Origin: Nostoc sp. UCD121
GTDB taxonomy: Bacteria > Cyanobacteriota > Cyanobacteriia > Cyanobacteriales > Nostocaceae
Length of the DNA: 37,602 nucleotides
Reading direction: 5' to 3'
Assembly: GCF_014222285.1 (NCBI RefSeq)
Contig: NZ_JACKZS010000059.1
Span: 1-37,602, forward strand
This document shows positions 8,701 through 15,600 of this stretch, piece after piece; the stretch's first letter is position 1, and every line of letters starts with the position of its first letter. The notes under the pieces were generated by a model. The model worked only from the letters and a program-made list of their open reading frames with translations. It had not been told where the DNA came from and searched no databases. Made by a program: the position numbers and the translations under genes.

Positions 8701-10491
8701 ATTCCATCTTTGCTGTAGCTGATGCACAGAGAATTCTGTCTCGGCGGCGACAATCACTGCTACATTGCCACCCTCCTGTAGTTTCGCATCTTTCACGGCG
8801 CGATCGCTAACTTTCAGAAGCAACAATTGTTGTGGGTTTAGCTTTTCGATTTCATTTGGTGGGATTTTGCACGATAAAGTATCGATTTCAAAATCCTTGA
8901 TATATGCCCCTACTGGTGCTTTCCCGTCTGTTAAACCGTACTCTTTCAGAACACTTTCTTGATTTTCTATACCGTGCCATCTTTGAGGCGGAAGAGAAGT
9001 AAAATGTTGTGTCCCATCATAAATGCTGCGTTCAAAAGCATCTAAACCATTGCAGTTACCAAAAAAGGCATCCATGCCGACAATAGCAACTTTAGTAGGT
9101 GGAGCAGGTGGAGTTGATTCAACTGATTCTGCTGTATTTCCTTGCTCTAAAATCAGATGAGAATTAGTACCGCCAAAACCGAAAGCACTGATAGCCGCTC
9201 GTTTAATTGGTGCGTTATTATTTGGCCATGCTGTAGCTGTTCTAACAATTTTGTCGGCCGAAATTGTACCTTTTTCTGAAGTCAAAGGTTCCGAAACATT
9301 CATGGTTGCTGGAATTACACCATGAGACATACTCAAAATGACTTTAGTCAAGCCAACCATGCCAGCAGCAGTTAGCAAGTGACCAGTATTTGCCTTAGCA
9401 GAACCTACCAGAGGCGCAGCTTGATTTTGACCAAAAAATGTTTCGATGGAGTTGAATTCGGTTGTATCTCCTAGCAATGTGCCAGTGGCGTGACACTCTA
9501 GATAATCGATGTTTTTTGGACTAAAATTTGCTTCCTTGTAGGCTCGTTCAAAAGCTAAGGTTTGTCCTTTAGGATTCGGACTTAATAAATGCTTTCCTTT
9601 GCCATCATTCGAGAGTCCATTACCGCAGATGGTAGCGAGAATATTATCACCATCTCTAACAGCATCAGAATATCTCTTTAGCATCACCATCCCAACACCA
9701 TCGGCGGGAATTAGCCCTCTAGAGGATTTATCTAAGGGGCGGCTGATGCCGTTTTCTGCATACCCTTGAACACCGGAAAACAACATCCGCACGAATAGGG
9801 AATCTGCACAACTGATGGCTCCAGCTAACATGACATCAGCTTTGTGTGACCATAAGTAATGAGATGCTAGTTTAATCGCATAAAATGAGGAAGAACAAGC
9901 AGCATCCAGACATAAATTAATCTGGGATAGAGAGAGAGCTTGAGCTACAATAGATGCTGGTAAACCAGATATCATCGCATTGTATAAAGATGCTTTGGTT
10001 GCACTTGGTAAAGCAGCTAAATTAAAGTCTTTATCCTGCAAAAGTTCTCTGACAGCAGGATTAATAGCTTGCTGGTAAATTGGCGAGAATAATTGATTAG
10101 ATAATTTTGTCGGGAATGACAAATTACCTAAAATTACGCCACATTTTGCTAGAACAGTTTGATTACCCCAATAACCACTGTTTACAATTGCTTGTTTAGC
10201 GGCATACAATGACCATTTGAAGGTGTTATCTAAACCAGTAACAAATTCTGATGGTAGATTATATTCAGATGGATTAAACTGGAAGTCGCGAATGTATCCG
10301 CCTTTGAGGGAATAGGTTTTGTCTGGTGTACCTTTAACTGGATTATGAAAGATTGTCGGATCTACTCCGATTTCTTCGACGGTTGCAGAGGATGTCGAAT
10401 CTTTTTGATTAACGATGTTTTGCCAGTATTCTTCAGGATTTTTTGCATCGGGGAATAGGCATGACAATGCGATGATGGCTATTTTTTCCAC
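5740..10491 (-). CDS. hglC: Heterocyst glycolipid synthase HglC (KS-CLF-AT)
   Basis: A 1583-residue Pfa-type synthase subunit. Residues 1-450 are a ketosynthase with catalytic Cys199 (DAACSS), His334 (CHATGT) and His371 (NTGH). Residues 467-925 are a second KS fold whose active site reads SAGENS at 664-669. Cys is replaced, with Glu667 at its place, so this is a chain length factor that should pair with the first KS. Residues about 1035-1400 form an acyltransferase with GYSLGE (Ser1143), the variant seen in PfaB-type ATs instead of GHSxGE. The tail after 1400 is polar, and 1530-1579 is a long helix resembling two helices in HglE. GTG start at 10491: the frame is closed by TAA two codons upstream, and GGAG lies about 12 bases before. 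PfaC's FabA-like dehydratases are absent. Together with HglE it should extend the glycolipid acyl chain. Confidence 0.93.
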   Translation of the reverse strand: MEKIAIIALSCLFPDAKNPEEYWQNIVNQKDSTSSATVEEIGVDPTIFHNPVKGTPDKTYSLKGGYIRDFQFNPSEYNLPSEFVTGLDNTFKWSLYAAKQAIVNSGYWGNQTVLAKCGVILGNLSFPTKLSNQLFSPIYQQAINPAVRELLQDKDFNLAALPSATKASLYNAMISGLPASIVAQALSLSQINLCLDAACSSSFYAIKLASHYLWSHKADVMLAGAISCADSLFVRMLFSGVQGYAENGISRPLDKSSRGLIPADGVGMVMLKRYSDAVRDGDNILATICGNGLSNDGKGKHLLSPNPKGQTLAFERAYKEANFSPKNIDYLECHATGTLLGDTTEFNSIETFFGQNQAAPLVGSAKANTGHLLTAAGMVGLTKVILSMSHGVIPATMNVSEPLTSEKGTISADKIVRTATAWPNNNAPIKRAAISAFGFGGTNSHLILEQGNTAESVESTPPAPPTKVAIVGMDAFFGNCNGLDAFERSIYDGTQHFTSLPPQRWHGIENQESVLKEYGLTDGKAPVGAYIKDFEIDTLSCKIPPNEIEKLNPQQLLLLKVSDRAVKDAKLQEGGNVAVIVAAETEFSVHQLQQRWNLSWQVKDGLLNQGISLPAEQLAQLETIVKDSIHQPVEIGEYVSHIANIMASRISALWNFTGPAFTVSAGENSALKALEIAQMLLATGEVDAVVVGAVDLAGGVENVLFRSQFAPINTGVNTLGYDQQANGWTVGEGAGAVVLKRYEAAKEDNERIYAVIDAMSFAQGNSTLSDALVKPDASAISNVCKQAFQMAEIQPTEVNYVEVFGSGVPQEDEAEITGLLQAYPKVGNGLHCALGSVKSNIGHTYTASGIASLIKTALCLYYRYIPATPKWSGVKTPQVWEGSPFYVAMESRPWFVDKGGTRRIAAINSMGIDGSYAHLILSEEPSQEERDNRYLQQMPFHLFPIAVSDRSTIPNILNHLQKSIEASSSLSATASETFATFQQQSDAKYVLSITGRNTKDLLKEIESARKGVNNAFENGTDWQTPLGSYFTAKPLGKTGAVAYVYPAAVNSYIGIGRTVFRLFPKVFEDLKSNNLYNRAADVEKLVYPRSLPKLTTRQLETLEKQLLDDSLAMFESEIAFARYMTAIFRDDFKVKPQSVFGYSLGETSMMVAQGVWSDFEGGSNTLNSSPLFGDKLSGPKNAVREYWGLTDSPNNNFWNTYVLMATPSKVRECLKHENHVYLTQINTPEEVLIAGDDAACKRVIATLGCNAFPAPFDHAIHCEAMRSQYEEIKKVNSLPSQNLPGIVFYSAADYQPIVLESDAIAHNIAKGLCQELDFPQLVNRVYDDGVKIFLEAGAGSVCSRWIDKILGNKEHITVSLNRRGMDDHASMVKALAKLLSHQVNVDLSPLYNKAQESANSNKATLRTVTLGGKAIAATILSEENRKLVEDFAGDLRSERFKIQHPDIPNIQQSEITDFLNTSNHITQQESHSLNILPQPEEVKPKNIIDNVFQPREQLQSSESSAIRQPIPVSFPPVRTQKISSIISMFDLNKTQYQKLNANNSKITKAHTAFLQARQDYSQQMSEIIQLQLACAQNLLNDES

Positions 10492-10579
10492 GATTTATAT
10501 GCTCCGAGTTTGGGTATTTAGCAAGAGATAATTAAAAGGCAGGATTTACGCTGTTCCCCAAACTTTGAACGAGGCAAGT

Positions 10580-10688
10580 TATAGCAGTCCTATCTGAGTT
10601 GTGATAAATACTCTTTTTAACGAACCGCAAAGGACGCAAAGGGCGCAAAGAAGAGAAAAAATTTCACAGGGATTTTAGGAATGCTATA
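10580..10688. repeat. MITE-like element, TATAGCAGTCCTA ends, hglD-hglC spacer
   Basis: A 109-bp unit with 13-bp ends TATAGCAGTCCTA (10580-10592) and TAGGAATGCTATA (10676-10688), one mismatch. The interior reads CTGAGTTGTGA, then AACGAACCGC with the CGCAAAGG period. The same order of parts is found in reverse at 12573-12683, so these are two copies of one mobile-type element in opposite orientation, on either side of hglD. Confidence 0.8.
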
Positions 10689-10712
10689 GGTGTTGAGTTT
10701 TAAAGAAGATTA

Positions 10713-12440
10713 CTAGCTTCTGAGCATTTTCATTGACCAAATAATGGCATGAGCGCCGAGCATTCGTGAATAGATTTTACCTTGGCGGTCGTGTATGATA
10801 AAGTTTGCGATCGCACTACTTGGTGTCTTAGATAGTACTTCACAAGAAACGTAAAATGTTTCGTTATGTGGTATCATCGCAAATTGTTCAAACTTTTCTA
10901 CTTTTCCAGGTAAACAACCTTCTTCATGAAAGTGTTGTGTCCAAACCCATAAGGCGTGCATACTCAAGTCAGTCGTATAAGGATTTACCCATTGGACAGG
11001 GAATTGCCCTTGTTGCTGTGGGGTGAGTTCTGGCCACAGACATTCTGTAGTAATTTTTTCAGGACTGATGTTTAAGACTCTTTTGATTTCTTGAAAACCA
11101 GGGCCGTGAAATAATGTAGCCCCACCATTTTGGTAAAAATCTTTTCCTGTAGCGGTGATGATATTATCTTCTTCGAGATTGAGAGATTCATAAGTGGGTA
11201 CAGCTGGGATTTCTCGCTGGAGATTGAGTTGAGCGCTAAAATGAAAATGGATTCTCCCTTCTGGGTTTTTACTCGAAATTTTGGCTTTAAGTTCAATTTT
11301 TTCAAGATTAACTTTAGAAATTTCTTCTATTTCTAAAATATGTTCTTTCGCTAATGTCTCATTGAAAGTAATCCCCTTTAAAACTTTGAAATCTTGGTAA
11401 TTGGACAACCGATAACCGGGATATAATTGTTCAGAAGCATTAATAATCCAGGTCATTGCACAAGTTGCTGGTAAAACTGGAGAACCAGCAATCGTATGAT
11501 CGTGCAAAAATGGATTAGCCTCTAATGTCATTTGGCGACGAATACGATAGGTTCGTAGTTCTGAATCTAGCTCTGTAGCCATTGGAACTAGTGGACTACC
11601 AATAACAACTTGTGCGGTTGCATGATTGGTATGATCCATTTCCTTAACGAGCATTTGTGCCCCAACTGCAATGGGAATTATATCAATTTTTCGCTCTTGA
11701 AAAATCTTCTTTAATTCTGCTGTCACCATCCCACTATCCCAAGCGCCCCAGTTGATAGCGACTACATGACATGATGGATAAGTTTGCTTAAATATATGGG
11801 CTGATTTGTTCAGAATTTCATTTGCGATCGCATAATCAGATTGTCCAGGATTTCCGTAAAAGCCTGTGACTGAAGAAAACAAAACTAAATGCTGAAGTTG
11901 ATTAGGATTGACGCAAGTTAGAAGATTTTCTAAACCTTGAACTTTGGCGGTGTAAACTTTTTCAAAATCCTCTTCTGTTTTCTTTTCAATTAACTTATCA
12001 GCTAAGTTTCCAGCGCCGTGGATAATTCCGGTAATTGGGCCAAGATGTTGGACAGCAGTGGCAAGTTTTTCTTGTAAAGCTTGCGTATCTGTGACATCGA
12101 CGCTGATATATTCTGCTTTAGCTCCGGTTTTTTCAATTGCTGCTAGAGTCTTTTTAATTTCGCGGCTGGAGGTAATTTTGTTATATATTTTTTGCACATT
12201 CATGGGTGTGGGCTTCTCTCCTTGAGAAAGAAGATTTTCCATGATGCATTTTTTCAATGCGGAGTCATCAGAATTTTGAGCAAAAACTGGCTCGGTTTCT
12301 AATAGTTCGGAGCGACCGAGGAGGATGAATTTACAGGGTTGCTGTTGGGCTAATCTGATAGTACACTCAGCCGTAATCCCTTTTGCACCGCCGCTCACGA
12401 CAAAGACAGATGATGGACTAAGCTGGGCTGTTTGTGTCAT
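10713..12440 (-). CDS. hglD: Heterocyst glycolipid synthase HglD (KR-DH)
   Basis: A 575-residue protein with two domains. Residues 11-270 are the catalytic half of a PKS ketoreductase: nucleotide motif SGGAKGIT (16-23), Ser190, Tyr203 (SDYAIAN) and Asn207. Residues 295-570 are a PKS-type product template/dehydratase fold: FLHDHTIAGSPVLP with His315 and Gly319, FHGP at 444-447, and Asp491 in TTDLSMHA as the likely second catalytic residue. It would reduce and dehydrate the beta-keto chain carried by HglE. The pseudoKR half needed for a complete KR is at the C-terminus of HglE, so the two proteins must cooperate physically. ATG at 12438-12440 with GAGGA upstream. In Anabaena this position is hglD; a further gene, hglG, is reported there, and I see no separate equivalent here. 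Confidence 0.87.
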   Translation of the reverse strand: MTQTAQLSPSSVFVVSGGAKGITAECTIRLAQQQPCKFILLGRSELLETEPVFAQNSDDSALKKCIMENLLSQGEKPTPMNVQKIYNKITSSREIKKTLAAIEKTGAKAEYISVDVTDTQALQEKLATAVQHLGPITGIIHGAGNLADKLIEKKTEEDFEKVYTAKVQGLENLLTCVNPNQLQHLVLFSSVTGFYGNPGQSDYAIANEILNKSAHIFKQTYPSCHVVAINWGAWDSGMVTAELKKIFQERKIDIIPIAVGAQMLVKEMDHTNHATAQVVIGSPLVPMATELDSELRTYRIRRQMTLEANPFLHDHTIAGSPVLPATCAMTWIINASEQLYPGYRLSNYQDFKVLKGITFNETLAKEHILEIEEISKVNLEKIELKAKISSKNPEGRIHFHFSAQLNLQREIPAVPTYESLNLEEDNIITATGKDFYQNGGATLFHGPGFQEIKRVLNISPEKITTECLWPELTPQQQGQFPVQWVNPYTTDLSMHALWVWTQHFHEEGCLPGKVEKFEQFAMIPHNETFYVSCEVLSKTPSSAIANFIIHDRQGKIYSRMLGAHAIIWSMKMLRS

Positions 12441-12483
12441 AAATCCTCGTGAATACCTGCATAAATTGGGTTTTTTGGATATA

Positions 12484-12543
12484 CGAACCGCGAAGACACG
12501 TTCACGAAGTGTCTCGAAGAGAAGAACGCGAAGGAAGAGAAAT
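12484..12543. repeat. GAACCGCGAAG repeat with inner palindrome
   Basis: Begins with CGAACCGCGAAG and ends GCGAAGGAAGAGAA like the other core repeats, but the middle is replaced by AGACAC...GTGTCT (12494-12514), a small palindrome. No flanking inverted repeats were found. It lies 44 bases upstream of the hglD start in the hglE-hglD spacer, so it should be part of the leader of hglD on the polycistronic message. Confidence 0.65.
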
Positions 12544-12572
12544 AAGTAGTTTTCTTGTAGTAAAAAACTAAT

Positions 12573-12683
12573 AGCAGTCCTAAAAGATTTATGAGATTCT
12601 CTGTTTATTTCTTTTCTTCGCGCCCTTCGCGCCTTCGCGGTTCGTTAAAAACAGGAATTTTCACAACTCAAATAGGACTGCTA
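12573..12683. repeat. MITE-like element, TAGCAGTCCTA ends, hglE-hglD spacer
   Basis: A 111-bp unit with perfect 11-bp ends TAGCAGTCCTA (12573-12583) and TAGGACTGCTA (12673-12683). Read in reverse it matches the 10580-10688 copy part by part: ends, TTGAGTTGTGA, AACGAACCGC, the 9-base period and AAGA-rich tract. It ends 14 bases after the hglE stop codon. Confidence 0.82.
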
Positions 12684-12697
12684 CATCAAAGAACTAA

Positions 12698-15600
12698 TTA
12701 ATCGGCGATAATAGTCACTCGTCCTTGTGAGCCGTAGCCAACTTCACTTATATAAAGGTTGGGGTCGTGAAGTTCGGCGATGATGTTTTGTACTGATTGT
12801 TTAGCATCAAGTCTGGGGCTTAAGTCGATCGCACGAGTGAAAACTTTTGGCCATTCCCATCTCAGGGTTTTGGTTAATCCAAACAAACCAGCGCCGATCG
12901 CACCGAAGTTGACTTTATACTCTAAACCGAAGGCCCCATCCAGGTGAGCAACTGTGCAAAAGCAACTACGTCCATGTTTTGCAGCTTCGTTAAGGGAAGG
13001 TTTGAGGTGTTTCGCCATCAAAAATACGTGCTTGACGATCGCCTTTTCTGATTCGTTATAGGAAATACTTCCGGTATGATTTCCTACAAACATTGGATGG
13101 AGATGGATGAAAGCCCCAATCGCTCCGCAGTGAGATGCGATCGCTTGCAATTGTTGTTGAAGATGTTCTTCACTCAAGTTTGCTAAGGTAACGCGGGTTA
13201 CTCCTGTGGGTAAGGGCGCTTGCTGGGCGATTAGCGATTGGGGGAAGCTGATAACTACTACTTTCCAGCCTTTCTCGATTAGGGATTCAGCTAATTTATA
13301 AGTGGTGAGGGAACCATCATCGGTGATTAAACCGATGTGTCCCTCTGGTAAAGTGAAATCCAAATAATCGGGCTGTGGTAGGCTCCTGAGTTTGACGGTA
13401 TAGCGCGGGATATTATGCTCTAATTCCGGTGGCTGCTGTTGGACAAACTCAGGCTCAGACTTTTTTTTTTCACCTCCAGCCAACTGCTGTAGGTAATCGA
13501 CTATTTGACCGATGGTGCGGAGATCGCCGAGTTCTTCGATATTCGGTTTGGGTAAGTTAGGGTACATTTCTTGCATCGCCCCTAAGATTTCTACCCGTTT
13601 GATAGAGTCAATCCCTAAATCGGCTTCCATGTCCATTTCTAGTTCCAGCATCTCGACTGGGTAGCCAGTTTTATCGCTGGTGATGGCTAACAGGGTTTCA
13701 CCTAAGTTTGCAAATTCATCACTTGTAGCGGGAGTGGGAGAGGCTTCTGGTTCTGGAGTGAATGCGACAACTATGCTTGGTTCCGGTGCAGCGACTACCT
13801 CAACTACTGGTGCAACCTCTACTGCAATCTCGGTTGCTTGTTGTATTTCGTGAACTGCAATTTCTACCGAAACACTTTTGGAAGCGTGAGATTGCAGATA
13901 CTCTACAACTTGACCGATGGTGCGTTTTTCTGACAGTTCTTCTAAATTGGGCTTGGGTAGGTTGGGGTACATCTCTTGTAGCGCCCCTAAGATTTCCACC
14001 CGTTTGATAGAGTCAATCCCTAAATCAGCCTCCATATCCATGTCCATTTCCAGCATTTCGACTGGGTAGCCGGTCTTATCACTGGTGATGGCTAAGAGGT
14101 TTTTATCCAAGTCAACAATATCGATGGTTGCGCCAGATACAGGTGCAGCAGTTGTGGGTGCTGGTTCTGGGGTGAAGGCAACAACGTCGTTGACTGGAGG
14201 TGAGCTAATTTTGACTACAACCTCAGCTTGAGGTTCTACTACTGGGGCAGGTGGCTCTACTGTCTCGACAGTTGCGAAATGTGGTGTGGGCAGTAGAGAC
14301 GCGATCGCTCGTGTCTCTGGAGATACAGGAGCTTCAACTACAGGCTCTACAGCAGCCGGAAGAGGTGCTTGAGTAACATTTAAGCCATTTTTAGCTACAG
14401 GCTCAGTTACAGGCAAAGGCTGGCTTTCTACTATTTTGGTAGTAGCGGGTACGGGTGCATCACTAACAGTTGTTTCTGTGGTGAACGGAGTGAAATTGCT
14501 GAGTTTCTCTGTTAGTTGAGTTACTCCCTCACCTGAGATGATTTGAGAATACTCTTGCTGGATGAGTTGGAAAAAGCTCTTAGTATACTCCAACTGCTCT
14601 TGAAGATATTGCTCATGGATGCGTAGAGTTTCACCTTGTTGGGAGTGAAACTGCATCATGCTGCGCTCTAAGCTTTCCATGACAACTAGCTTCATTTTGG
14701 CAGTTTCGGCTGTTGATTTACTTTCACTCAACAAAGAATTCTGCTGCAGCATCAGTTGAAAAAACGCTTTAGCGTATTCCATTTGATGGTTGAGATAAGT
14801 ACCATGAACTTGTAAATTCTCGGCTTGATTTTCCTGGAACTGTGTCAGGAGATATTCTAAACTTGCTAAAAGTTGTTCGTAATTTGTAAGTTTTTCTGGT
14901 GTTGGTTGCATCTTAGATTCCTGGGCTGGTTGTGAAAGGGTCACAGGATTCATTTGTTGCTCTGTTTGGGTGATGACACCGTTCATTGTTGCGGTGGATT
15001 TTTTATGTCCGTTAGTCTCTATGACTGCGAAAGGTGGAGTCACACCGGGATTGCTAAATAAAGGAGCTACAGTTTCAGAATATTCGGGAGTAGGTAATGT
15101 AACTTTATGCCCATCTTGTAAAGCTAGAGCGAAGGCATTTTTCGTTTTTTCGGATCTGTAGTTGATGCCGTTTAAACGGACATTTAATGTCTTCTTCGTC
15201 TCAATTGGGGGGATAGTTTGGGGAAGTTGATAAGGATCGAGGTTATTCAAAGCCAAACCAATCACTCGCAACTGCACAACTGCTTCCCGTAAAGAGCGAT
15301 CGCTATTCTTTTGAACGCTAGGGTTCAAAGATACGGTGATGTGTGGGCGATCGCCAAGAATCTCTTTCACCAAGTTGCTAAGAATTCTCCTTGGCCCAAA
15401 TTCCACAAAGCAAGTACCACCCGCCGCATAGATATTTTCAATTTCCTGTTTAAACAGCACTGAATTGGAAAGGTGCGTTTCGAGGATTTTTTGAATACCT
15501 TGGGGTTCTTTGGGATACTGCTTACTGGTAACATTGCTGTAAACAGGGATTTTCGGACTTTGGAACTTGACAGACTTGGTTGCGATCGCAAATGATTTCT

